Notes under the pieces: model-generated
Databases searched by the model: none
What the model saw: only the letters and a program-made list of their open reading frames with translations
Told to the model about the DNA's origin: nothing
Translations under genes and position numbers: made by a program
NCBI GenBank assembly: GCA_965223035.1
Contig: OZ244980.1
Coordinates: 3,348,001 to 3,412,000, forward strand
DNA from: CAMDPA01 sp965223035
GTDB taxonomy: Bacteria > Pseudomonadota > Alphaproteobacteria > Rhizobiales > Hyphomicrobiaceae
DNA: 64,000 nt
Direction: 5' to 3'
Part shown: piece by piece, positions 33,735-41,958 of the stretch
Layout of the letters: the number at the start of each line of letters is the position of its first letter
How positions within the stretch are numbered: position 1 is the first letter of the stretch

Positions 33735-36134
33735 ATGTCCGGTACGACGACCAGCAAAGCGCAACTGACCCCGCTCGACCGCCCCAACAGCTACGTGGGC
33801 CGCAATCTCGCCCGCGATGCGGCCAAGCGCGCGGTCGCCGGGCGCGGCCGGTACACCGACGATATCGTGTTGCCGCGCATGCTGCACGCCGCCTTTCTGC
33901 GAAGTCCGTTCGCCCACGCCCGGATCATCCGCATCGACACGGCGCGGGCCAAGGCTGCGGCCGGGGTGGCGCTGGTGATGACGGGTGCTGAGCTGAAGCA
34001 GCTGTGCACCGGCCCATGGGTCGGCACCTTGACGTGTTTTCCTGGCATGAAGTCGGCGCCGCAATATCCGATGGCGGTCGATCGCGCGTGTTGGCACGGC
34101 GAACCGGTGGCGATGGTCGTCGCCGAATCGCGGGCGTTGGCGGAGGACGCCGCCGAGTTGATCGAGGTCACATGGGAGGAACTCACGCCCGTGGCGGCGA
34201 AGGAAACGGCGCTTGCCGCCGGTGCGCCGGTGCTGCATCCCGAATTGGGCGATAACCTCGCGTTCGAAAAATCGATCGATACCGGGGCAGTCGACGCGGC
34301 TTTCTCCAGCGCCGACCTCATCATCGACGAGACCTTTGACTTCGCCAGGCATACCGCGGTCAGCTTGGAACCTCGCGTTCTGCTGGCCCAGTACGACCAA
34401 GATGAAGGTCGTTTGACGGCGTGGACGTCCAGTCAGACGCCCCACATGATCCAGCATGTGTTGGCCGAGACGCTGGGGTTGCCGGAGCACAATGTGCGCG
34501 TCGTCGCGCCCGATGTCGGCGGTTCGTTCGGGCTCAAAATTCATACGTTCGGCGACGAGATCGCGACCGCGGCCGCCGCCATCACGTTGCGCCGACCGGT
34601 CAAGTTCCTGGCCGATCGACTGGAAAGCTTCGTGTCCGACATTCATGCCAGGGAAAACCAGGTCAAGGCTCGGCTGGCGCTGACCAACGATGGCGCGATC
34701 ACCGCCGTCGACATTCACGTGTTATCCGGCGCCGGTGCCTATTCGCAGTACCCACGCACCTCCGTGTTCGAGGCCAACCAGATCCTCAACATCACGGCCG
34801 GTCCCTATAACCATAAGCAGTTCCGGGCCAAGGCCACCGTCGTCTATCTCAACAAGGTGCCAACGTCGCAATATCGCGCCGTAGGCCACCCGATCGGCAA
34901 CTCGGTCGGCGAGGCGCTGGTCGATATCGCTGCGGACAGGCTCGGGCTCGACCCGCTCGAAATTCGGCGCAAGAACGTGATCCCCGACGATGCGTTCCCA
35001 ACCTTTACAGCGTCCGGCATCAAGCTGGCCGACATGTCGTTTCATCGGTGCATCGATGAGTTGGAGCAGCGGATGGGCTATCGCGCGCTGCGCCAGGACC
35101 AGGCAACGCTTCGCAGCAACGGCATCTATCGTGGCATCGGCATCGCCGCCTTCATCAAGGGAACGGCGCCCGGCCCGCACGGTTATTACGGTATTGGTGG
35201 GGCGCCGATCTCCGCGCAAGACGCCTGTACGATCAAGTTGGAGCCCAATGGCGGCATTATCTGCGCGGTGGGCGTGACCGAGCAGGGCCAAGGCGTCAAT
35301 CAAGTGATGCGCCAGATCGCGGCGACTGCGTTGGGTGTGCCACTTGCGTCGATCCGTGTCATTTCCGGCGACACCGACGCGACGCCTTACGGTGGCGGCA
35401 CCTACGCCTCGCGCGCGACCGCGATCGGCGGCGAGGCCGTCTACCAAGCCGCGCGCGAGTTGAGAGCCGAGATCCTGGAATTGGCCGGCGCGCTGTTACA
35501 GGCCAAGCCGGTGGAACTCGACCTGGTCGATGGCAGAATCGTCGATGTGGAGACCGCAGCCGAGCGGCTGCCGCTGAGTGAAATCGGCCGGATCGGGCAT
35601 TTCCAGGTCGGCGAACTGCCCAATCAAGTGCAACCGCGGCTCTCGCACACCCGGCGCTATCGGCTCTTGGATGACCTTTACATCTTCACCAACGGCATCC
35701 ACGGCGCCTATGTCGAGGTCGACGTCGAGACTGGAGTGATCCGCCACCTCAAGCATTGGGTGGTGGAGGATTGCGGTCGGGTGATCAATCCGTTGTTGGC
35801 CGACGAACAGGTGCGCGGCGGCTGCGTCCAGGGCCTGGGCGGGGCCCTCTACGAGCACTGCGTTTACGACGAGAACGCACAGCTGGTGAATGGCACCATG
35901 GCCGACTATCTGACGCCGATGTCGAGCGAGATGCCCGACATCGACGTAGCGCATGTGCAGACCCCGACCGGCCTGTCGGAATTAGGCGCTAAGGGCGTCG
36001 GCGAGAGCGGGACGGGCGCGGCGCCCGCGGTGTTGATGAATGCCGTCAACGACGCGCTGCGGCCGTTCGGCGCCAGGGTGGTGGCGCAACCGATCACGCC
36101 TGAGCGCATCCTGGCAGCCCTGGGCAAGGTTTGA
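33735..36134 (+). CDS. Molybdenum hydroxylase large subunit (xanthine dehydrogenase/CoxL family)
   Basis: The molybdopterin-binding catalytic subunit, 799 residues. The ATG at 33735 precedes the family start LDRPNSYVGRNLARDAAKRA. Conserved features: GRGRYTDDIVLPRMLHAAFL (about 46-65), a molybdopterin-binding region near residue 265 (VRVVAPDVGGSFGLKIHTFG), QYRAVGHPIG (about 379-388), and the C-terminal AKGVGESGTGAAPAVLMN with the catalytic Glu (about 759). The AYxCSFR active-site loop of true CO dehydrogenase is not there, so it probably hydroxylates an organic substrate. It is the third gene of the operon with the FAD and iron-sulfur subunits; no maturation genes (CoxD, CoxF) are adjacent. 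Confidence 0.95.
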   Translation: MSGTTTSKAQLTPLDRPNSYVGRNLARDAAKRAVAGRGRYTDDIVLPRMLHAAFLRSPFAHARIIRIDTARAKAAAGVALVMTGAELKQLCTGPWVGTLTCFPGMKSAPQYPMAVDRACWHGEPVAMVVAESRALAEDAAELIEVTWEELTPVAAKETALAAGAPVLHPELGDNLAFEKSIDTGAVDAAFSSADLIIDETFDFARHTAVSLEPRVLLAQYDQDEGRLTAWTSSQTPHMIQHVLAETLGLPEHNVRVVAPDVGGSFGLKIHTFGDEIATAAAAITLRRPVKFLADRLESFVSDIHARENQVKARLALTNDGAITAVDIHVLSGAGAYSQYPRTSVFEANQILNITAGPYNHKQFRAKATVVYLNKVPTSQYRAVGHPIGNSVGEALVDIAADRLGLDPLEIRRKNVIPDDAFPTFTASGIKLADMSFHRCIDELEQRMGYRALRQDQATLRSNGIYRGIGIAAFIKGTAPGPHGYYGIGGAPISAQDACTIKLEPNGGIICAVGVTEQGQGVNQVMRQIAATALGVPLASIRVISGDTDATPYGGGTYASRATAIGGEAVYQAARELRAEILELAGALLQAKPVELDLVDGRIVDVETAAERLPLSEIGRIGHFQVGELPNQVQPRLSHTRRYRLLDDLYIFTNGIHGAYVEVDVETGVIRHLKHWVVEDCGRVINPLLADEQVRGGCVQGLGGALYEHCVYDENAQLVNGTMADYLTPMSSEMPDIDVAHVQTPTGLSELGAKGVGESGTGAAPAVLMNAVNDALRPFGARVVAQPITPERILAALGKV

Positions 36135-36223
36135 CCACGAGATCATCGCCCCTCGTTGGGACCGCGGTGGCGATCCAACGCCAAGGCGTGTCATGGCTTG
36201 TTATGGCGTGTTATGGCTTTTTT

Positions 36224-36341
36224 TTGCGCGAGCGGGAGCCATCCCGCTCCCCGCCCGGCCACCCAATGGCACGCTTCTCTGGGCGGCCGGGCGGAGGAGC
36301 GCACCGGCATGGCGGATTTGCCAAAGGCGGACATAGTCTAG
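36224..36341 (+). repeat. S-family repeat, copy j
   Basis: GCGGGAGCCATCCCGCTCCC, CCGCCCGGCCACCCAATGGC, TGGGCGGCCGGGCGGAGGAG and CAAAGGCGGACATAGT. Its right edge CTAG (36338-36341) is the left edge of R copy 9, making a clean S-CTAG-R composite. Confidence 0.85.
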
Positions 36342-36423
36342 ATCATCGCGCCTTAAAGTGTAGAGCAACTTTCTGCCTTTAATCGGGATCGTTCCGATTC
36401 CGATTAAAGGCAGGTTGCTCTAG
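36338..36423 (+). repeat. R-family repeat, copy 9 (86 bp, first hairpin deleted)
   Basis: CTAG at 36338 and 36420. GATCATCGCGCCTTAAAGTG jumps to the second hairpin (CTGCCTTTAATCGG with CCGATTAAAGGCAG). It is the clearest internally deleted derivative. Confidence 0.92.
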
Positions 36424-36442
36424 CAGGAGCCCTCCGGCGTCC

Positions 36443-38329
36443 TCACCTCGTGCATGCGGCGGCGATCTCGTCCAACACGGCGGGATCCTCAATGGTGGCC
36501 GGCATCGTCCAGTTTTGCCCGTCGGCGATTGAGCGCATGGTGCCGCGCAGGATCTTGCCCGAGCGCGTTTTCGGCAAACGTGAGACAACCTTGACGGTCT
36601 TGAAGGCGGCCACCGGGCCGATCGCTTCGCGGACCAAGGCGATCAACTCGGCTTCGATCTGCGCTTCCTCGCGCGCGACACCGGAGTTGAGCACCACAAA
36701 GCCGGTCGGGATCTGCCCCTTGAGCTGATCGGCAACCCCGATCACCGCGCACTCGGCGACATCCTTATGGGTGGCGACGACCTCCTCCATCTGACCGGTC
36801 GATAGTCGGTGCCCGGCGACGTTGATCACGTCATCGGTTCGCGCCATCACATAAACGTAGCCGTCAGCATCGCGGTAGCCCGCATCGGAGGTGGTGTAAT
36901 AGCCCGGAAATTCCGAGAGGTAACTGGACCGGAACCGATCCGGGCTGTTCCATATGTCCGGTAGGCAGGACGGTGGCAACGGCAGCTTGATCGCCAAGGT
37001 TCCGGTCTCGCCGGCCGGCAGTGGCTGCGCGTTCTCGTCCAACACCTGCAGGTCGAAGCCCGGCATCGGCACCGTCGGCGAGCCATAGCGCACGGGCAGC
37101 TGGCCGAGGCCGACCGGGTTGCCGCAAATCGCCCAGCCCGTCTCGGTCTGCCACCAGTGGTCGATCACCGGCACGTTGAGCTTGGCCTCCGCCCATTTGA
37201 TGGTGTCCGGATCGGCCCGCTCCCCGGCCAGGAACAGCGTGCGAAATTGGCGCAGATCATAGCCGCCGATCAACGCGCCTTCCGGGTCCTCCTTCTTGAT
37301 TGCGCGAAATGCGGTGGGTGCGGTGAACAGTGCCATGACACCGTGCTGAGAAATCACCCGCCAGAAAGCACCGGCATCGGGCGTGCCGACCGGCTTGCCC
37401 TCGTAAAGCACCGTCGTCGCGCCGTGCAGCAATGGCGCATACACGATGTAAGAGTGACCAACGACCCAACCGACATCCGAGGCCGCCCAAAACACCTCGC
37501 CGGGCGCCACGCCATAATGATTTTGCATGGTCCACTTCAACGCGACCATGTGGCCGCCAGTGTCGCGCACCACCCCCTTCGGCAATCCCGTCGTGCCGGA
37601 GGTGTACAGGATGTAAAGTGGATCGGTGGCGGCGACCGCGACGCAGCCCGCTTTGCGCCCGGACTGCTTGGCGGCGGCCATCAACCCGGCCCAGTCATGA
37701 TCGCGCGGACCCATGCTGGCCTCGGCTTGCGGCCGCTGCAAGACCACACAGTGCCGCGGCTTGTGCTCGCTGAGCTCGATGGCATGATCAAGCAACGGCT
37801 TATAGGCCACGACCCGTCCGGGCTCGAGCCCACAAGAGCCGCACAGCACGACGGTCGGCTTGGCATCATTGATGCGTGTTGCCAGCTCCGGCGCCGCGAA
37901 GCCGCCGAACACGACGGAGTGAACCGCACCGATCCGGGCGCTGGCCAGCATCGCGATCACCGCCTCTGGCACCATCGGCATGTAGATGATGACGCGGTCG
38001 CCCTTTTGGACGCCCAAATCCTCCAGCACACCGGCCAGCGTCGCCACCTCGTCGGTCAACTCTGCATAGGTAAAGGTTTTGATCGTCTCAGTTACCGGAC
38101 TGTCGTAAATCAATGCTGGCTGCTGGCCGCGGCCGTTCTCCAGGTGACGATCAAGGCAGTTGTAGGCGGTGTTGCACTGCGCGCCGACGAACCAACGGCC
38201 ATATTCACCCATGTAGGGATCCAACACCTTGTCCCAGGTCTTGTACCACGAGATGTCCTTTGCTGCCTCGGCCCAAAACGCCTGCGGGTCCTGCTTCCAG
38301 CTGTTATAGACTTGTTGGTACCGGCTCAT
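36443..38329 (-). CDS. prpE: Propionyl-CoA synthetase (PrpE-like acetyl/propionyl-CoA synthetase)
   Basis: An adenylate-forming acyl-CoA synthetase, 628 residues, typical for PrpE. It activates a short-chain carboxylate to its CoA thioester through an acyl-AMP. The start is the ATG at 38329 with GGGAG upstream. AMP-binding motif: YTSGTTGLPKGV (about 246-257). A later block is DHWWQTETGWAICG (about 396-409). The C-terminal Lys that adenylates is in SRLPKTRSGKILRG (about 583-596), a known acetylation site in this family. FYNSWKQDP-like N-terminus (YNSWKQDPQAFWAEAAKDI) and VIDHWWQTE favour propionyl over acetyl. Convergent to the coxMSL-type operon. Confidence 0.9.
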   Translation of the reverse strand: MSRYQQVYNSWKQDPQAFWAEAAKDISWYKTWDKVLDPYMGEYGRWFVGAQCNTAYNCLDRHLENGRGQQPALIYDSPVTETIKTFTYAELTDEVATLAGVLEDLGVQKGDRVIIYMPMVPEAVIAMLASARIGAVHSVVFGGFAAPELATRINDAKPTVVLCGSCGLEPGRVVAYKPLLDHAIELSEHKPRHCVVLQRPQAEASMGPRDHDWAGLMAAAKQSGRKAGCVAVAATDPLYILYTSGTTGLPKGVVRDTGGHMVALKWTMQNHYGVAPGEVFWAASDVGWVVGHSYIVYAPLLHGATTVLYEGKPVGTPDAGAFWRVISQHGVMALFTAPTAFRAIKKEDPEGALIGGYDLRQFRTLFLAGERADPDTIKWAEAKLNVPVIDHWWQTETGWAICGNPVGLGQLPVRYGSPTVPMPGFDLQVLDENAQPLPAGETGTLAIKLPLPPSCLPDIWNSPDRFRSSYLSEFPGYYTTSDAGYRDADGYVYVMARTDDVINVAGHRLSTGQMEEVVATHKDVAECAVIGVADQLKGQIPTGFVVLNSGVAREEAQIEAELIALVREAIGPVAAFKTVKVVSRLPKTRSGKILRGTMRSIADGQNWTMPATIEDPAVLDEIAAACTR

Positions 38330-38515
38330 GGCGCACTCCCGACTGACGGCCTTGCCTGCTTGAACGATCTTGATCAGGCAGGCCGCCGCTGTCCATATCC
38401 GCAGCGTTAGACATTCGGGCTAGATCACCTGCGCGTGCCGCGAAGCAGCCTTGCCGGCCCCGTCACCCAACCCGTCACCCACCTGTCCACCCCCTGGCAC
38501 GATGTTGTAGGGGCC

Positions 38516-38551
38516 CGGGTTGGGGCGCGGGTTGGGACGCGGGTTGGGGCG
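38516..38551. repeat. 12-bp tandem repeat, three units
   Basis: CGGGTTGGGGCG, CGGGTTGGGACG and CGGGTTGGGGCG follow one another in the gap between prpE and the SIMPL gene. A shorter doublet of ACCCGTCACCCA type lies just upstream (about 38459-38482). Confidence 0.9.
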
Positions 38552-38586
38552 CGGGACGCTACCTGCTACCACCGACCCATTCCAGA

Positions 38587-39324
38587 TCATTGCCCCTTGT
38601 CGATGTCGTACCTCAACGTTACCCGCGCCGTCGCCTCCAACCTCACCTGCGGCTTGCCATCGGGGCCCATGTAGAAGCCCCGCGCTTGCCCGACCGACGT
38701 CTTGGCCTCAACCACCGGTCCCGGCGCAAGCTGCAGTTGGGCGGCCAGCCGCTTCGCTTTGGCATGAGCGGTGGCGGCGGCCTCGAGCTCCAATTCGTCG
38801 GACACGGCCGCAAAGCGGGTGGACTGCATCGTCATCGACCCGCTCTGGTGAAGCGCCAGCTCCGTCAGCACGGACAGCACGTCGTGCGGCGTTTTGAATT
38901 CGCTCACGTGTAGCGTTTGATGGGTGTAGATCGGCATTTTCGGCGGCTTGGACGGGTCATCGCCGAACAGCTTCATCCCGCCGCCGCCACGGCGGGGCTT
39001 ATGGATTTCCCAACTGGATATGCGCCGACGGACCTTGAGACCGCGCTTGCGCAACGCCGCAGCCAAGACCTCACCGGGGTCCCTGGCGGTTGCGGCGATC
39101 TCGGCGGAAAGCTTTCGCCGGGCATCGAACGTGATGACGATCAGATCCGCCGGCGCTTGGCGGAAGGCGACCGCCGTCGCAGTCACGCCGCCAACGATGG
39201 CCGCTGGCGCTTGGGGCGGATCGGCGGCCCTTGCCACGGTCGCAGATACGCCGCCAGCGGTGGCTGCAACCGGCCATCCGGCCAGCACGGCGGCGGCCAC
39301 ACTCACGCATGATCGATGAAACAT
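38587..39324 (-). CDS. SIMPL domain (DUF541) exported protein
   Basis: A 245-residue exported protein of the SIMPL family (DUF541), whose members are periplasmic or outer-membrane oligomers of unclear function. The ATG at 39324 has GGAG 5 bp upstream; an earlier GTG at 39328 is less well placed. A signal peptide spans about 1-24 (VSVAAAVLAGWPVAATAGGV). The SIMPL domain is recognisable by repeated V-x-A-T-A patterns and the end RLEATARVTLRYDIDKG. A Gly/Arg-rich loop (KPRRGGGGMKLFG, about 110-122) is unusual. Possible operon partner: none on the same strand nearby. Confidence 0.85.
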   Translation of the reverse strand: MFHRSCVSVAAAVLAGWPVAATAGGVSATVARAADPPQAPAAIVGGVTATAVAFRQAPADLIVITFDARRKLSAEIAATARDPGEVLAAALRKRGLKVRRRISSWEIHKPRRGGGGMKLFGDDPSKPPKMPIYTHQTLHVSEFKTPHDVLSVLTELALHQSGSMTMQSTRFAAVSDELELEAAATAHAKAKRLAAQLQLAPGPVVEAKTSVGQARGFYMGPDGKPQVRLEATARVTLRYDIDKGQ

Positions 39325-39601
39325 GGTCACTCCAGTATCAGGACGAGTAATCGGTTAAAGGTGTTTGGGCGGGCGACACGCGTGGCGTTGCGCCTAATCG
39401 CACTTTCTGGCGCCAGTTGGGCATTGTTCGGATCACTTCAGCCATTGCCCGGACTACGCCTGCTGATTCGTGCCGCGGTTAGACCGCTTTGGGACGACGC
39501 CGTGCGGCTGTTGGGCGCAGGCCAACGCCGGATTGTCCTGTGATCGTTGAGCGGATAGCCTCAAGCCAAGCCCCATGAACGATCGGCCGGAGACGCGCGC
39601 C

Positions 39602-41239
39602 ATGACAGCTCAACAGCTCAACCCCTATGAGCAGGACCTGGGACGGAACCCGGCCAACTATCAACCGTTGACCCCGTTGACCTTGCTGGAGCGCGCCGCC
39701 GCCGTTTGGCCGGAGCGACCCGCGCTCGTGCACGGTCGACAAAACATGACGTATCGCAGGTTTTACGCGCGCTGCCGGCAGTTGGCGTCGGCGCTGAGCA
39801 AGCGTGGCATCGAACCTGGAGATACCGTTTCGGTGATGTTGCCCAACGTACCACCGATGCTTGAGGCACACTACGGCGTGGCGATGACCGGCGCGGTGCT
39901 GCACGCCATGAATACGCGGCTGGACCCGGCGATCATCGCCTTCATGTTGGATCACGCCGAAACCAAGGTGCTGATTACCGATCGCGAATTCGCCTCCATC
40001 GTTAAACCGGCGCTCGCCGCCGCCAAGGCATCCCCGCTCGTGATCGACTATGATGACCCGGAGTTCCCGCAGGACGGCGAGCGGCTGGGTACGATCGACT
40101 ACGATCAGTTCGTGGCGAACGGCGACGCCGACTTTGCCTGGCGGATGCCGGCCGATGAATGGGAAGCGATCGGGTTGAACTACACCTCCGGCACGACCGG
40201 CAATCCCAAAGGCGTCGTGGTCCATCATCGCGGCGCCACCTTGATGTGCTACGCCAATATCCTGGCCGCCGGGCTCGGGCGCCACCCGGTCTATCTGTGG
40301 ACGTTGCCGATGTTCCACTGCAATGGCTGGGCCTTTCCATGGACGTTATCGGCCGTCGGCGGTCAGCACGTTTGCCTGCGCTGGGTGCGGCCCGCGGCGA
40401 TGTATGATCTGATCGCCGAGCACGGCGTCACCCACATGTGCGGTGCGCCGATCGTGATGGCGACATTGCTCAACGCGACGCAGGCGGAAAAAAAGCCGCT
40501 GCCGCACACGGTAGAGTTCGTCACAGCCGGTGCCGCCCCGCCGGAAGCGGTGCTGGCCAAGATGGGCGATGCGGGGTTCAATGTCACGCACGTGTACGGC
40601 TTAACGGAAGTCTACGGACCCTCGGTCGTCAACGAATGGAAGGCGGAATGGGACACGCTGGAAGCGGGCGCGCGCGCCGGCAAGAAGGCGCGTCAAGGGG
40701 TGCGCTATACGGCGCTGGAAGGTCTGACGGTGCTCGATCCGGCCACCATGCAAGCGGTGCCCGCAGATGGCGAGACGCTGGGCGAAGTGATGATGCGCGG
40801 CAACATCGTGATGAAAGGCTACCTGAAGAACAAGTCCGCCACCGAAGAAGCGTTTGCCGGCGGTTGGTTTCACACTGGAGACCTCGGCGTGATGCATACC
40901 GACGGCTACATCCAACTCAAGGATCGCTCCAAGGACATCATCATATCGGGTGGCGAGAACATCTCCTCCATCGAGGTGGAGGACGTGCTTTATAAGCACC
41001 CGGCCGTCGCCCACGCCGCGGTGGTGGCCAAGCCGGACGAGAAATGGGGCGAGACGCCGTGCGCCTTCATCGAGCTGAAGCCCGACACCAGCGCGACGGC
41101 CGACGAGATCATCGCCTGGTGCCGGGAGGGTCTAGCGGCCTTCAAATGCCCGCGCTACGTGGTGTTTGCGGAAATCCCGAAGACATCGACCGGCAAAATC
41201 CAGAAGTTCAAGCTGCGCGAGCTTGCCAAACAGGCGTGA
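39602..41239 (+). CDS. Acyl-CoA ligase (AMP-dependent; FadD/DmdB-like)
   Basis: A 545-residue adenylate-forming ligase. The ATG at 39602 has GGAG 10 bp upstream; the alternative at 39575 has no ribosome site. The family N-terminus NPYEQDLGRNPANYQPLTPL resembles medium-chain/methylmercaptopropionyl-CoA ligases (DmdB-like). AMP-binding motif YTSGTTGNPKGVVVHH (about 197-212). A later block GVTHMCGAPIVMATLLNATQ (about 276-295). Catalytic Lys in KTSTGKIQKFKLRE near the C-terminus. Substrate likely a medium-chain or branched acid. Flanked by a SIMPL gene (divergent) and a VOC protein (convergent). Confidence 0.93.
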   Translation: MTAQQLNPYEQDLGRNPANYQPLTPLTLLERAAAVWPERPALVHGRQNMTYRRFYARCRQLASALSKRGIEPGDTVSVMLPNVPPMLEAHYGVAMTGAVLHAMNTRLDPAIIAFMLDHAETKVLITDREFASIVKPALAAAKASPLVIDYDDPEFPQDGERLGTIDYDQFVANGDADFAWRMPADEWEAIGLNYTSGTTGNPKGVVVHHRGATLMCYANILAAGLGRHPVYLWTLPMFHCNGWAFPWTLSAVGGQHVCLRWVRPAAMYDLIAEHGVTHMCGAPIVMATLLNATQAEKKPLPHTVEFVTAGAAPPEAVLAKMGDAGFNVTHVYGLTEVYGPSVVNEWKAEWDTLEAGARAGKKARQGVRYTALEGLTVLDPATMQAVPADGETLGEVMMRGNIVMKGYLKNKSATEEAFAGGWFHTGDLGVMHTDGYIQLKDRSKDIIISGGENISSIEVEDVLYKHPAVAHAAVVAKPDEKWGETPCAFIELKPDTSATADEIIAWCREGLAAFKCPRYVVFAEIPKTSTGKIQKFKLRELAKQA

Positions 41240-41281
41240 AGAGATTGCCGCGCAACGCGCACTGAATGGATCGACAATGGG

Positions 41282-41668
41282 TTAGGCCGTGCGCTCTAGA
41301 AGCTCGACCAGGACGCCCTCCGGCGTCCGCAAAAACGCAACCCGAATATCGGGGCGCGGGTTATGCGGCTCGACCGTGAAATGGGCGCCTTTGCCTTTGA
41401 GCTCGGCAACAACGGTGTCGATCCCTTCAACGCGCAAGCCGAAATGGTCCAGTCCCTGATGAGGATTGTCAGGTGGCGGGTTGACGCCGGAGCCCGCCTC
41501 GATCGGCGCAATGAAGATTTTGCAGCCGCCCAATTTCAGATCGACCCTTGGCTTGCCCTGCTGCATCTTGCGGATCACTTCGGCACCGAACATGCGCTCA
41601 AAATAGGTCGCCGTCGCCTCTGGATCGGGGCTGCGAATGTGCATGTGGTCAAAGTGGTAATTGGTCAT
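41282..41668 (-). CDS. VOC-family (glyoxalase/extradiol dioxygenase superfamily) protein
   Basis: A 128-residue protein of the vicinal oxygen chelate fold with two beta-alpha-beta-beta-beta modules. The ATG at 41668 has a strong AGGAGG site. Likely metal ligands: His8 or His10 (FDHMHIRSPDPE), His75 (GLDHFGLRVEG) and the C-terminal Glu (GVLVELLER). The sequence GVNPPPDNPHQG is a family loop. Members include glyoxalase I, methylmalonyl-CoA epimerase and fosfomycin-resistance proteins; none can be singled out, though lactoylglutathione lyase-like and epimerase are both plausible beside the acyl-CoA ligase. Confidence 0.88.
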   Translation of the reverse strand: MTNYHFDHMHIRSPDPEATATYFERMFGAEVIRKMQQGKPRVDLKLGGCKIFIAPIEAGSGVNPPPDNPHQGLDHFGLRVEGIDTVVAELKGKGAHFTVEPHNPRPDIRVAFLRTPEGVLVELLERTA

Positions 41669-41713
41669 TGAACGTCCTCCTTCTCATCGCGCGCGAGTTA
41701 CTCTCTCATGGCT

Positions 41714-41854
41714 TTAGCGTTTCGGTGTGAGCTGGAACCAGCCCGCTGCCCCGCCCGGCGCTCCCACTGCACGCTGGTGTGGGTGGCCCAGCGGAGGCAT
41801 GGGGCGGCGGAGTGGGCCGGCACGGCAAATCCGCCTCAGGCGGACATGATCTAG
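41714..41854 (+). repeat. S-family repeat, copy k
   Basis: GCGTTTCGGTGTGAGCTGG, CAGCCCGCTGCCCCGCCCGG, GGTGTGGGTGGCCCAGCGG, GTGGGCCGGCACGGCAAATC and the hairpin TCCGCCTCAGGCGGACATGA, closing at CTAG 41851-41854. One of the most complete copies. Confidence 0.88.
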
Positions 41855-41897
41855 ACCATAGACCAGCTTGGCCGGGAACACCTTCGCGCGCGGCATA

Positions 41898-41958
41898 CTA
41901 GATCATCGCGCCTTTGATCGGGATCGTTCCGATTCCGATCAAAGGCAGGTTGCTCTAG
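41898..41958 (+). repeat. R-family repeat, copy 10 (single hairpin, 61 bp)
   Basis: CTAG at 41898 and 41955. The left tip is GATCATCGCGCC and the right tip GAGCAACCTGCC (reverse complement), around one palindrome (TTTGATCGGGATCG with CGATTCCGATCAAA). The right CTAG supplies the TAG stop of the minus-strand monooxygenase. Confidence 0.93.

Noticed and set aside
33324..34718. 464-residue ORF on the minus strand
   Set aside because: It is antisense to the coxS end and coxL start and crosses an R repeat; not a gene.
33735..36134. True aerobic CO dehydrogenase (CoxL)
   Set aside because: The AYxCSFR active-site loop is not present; the corresponding stretch appears to be QYRAVGHP.
37157..38410. 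417-residue ORF on the plus strand
   Set aside because: It is antisense to the propionyl-CoA synthetase, which has all its motifs in frame; this ORF shows no domain.
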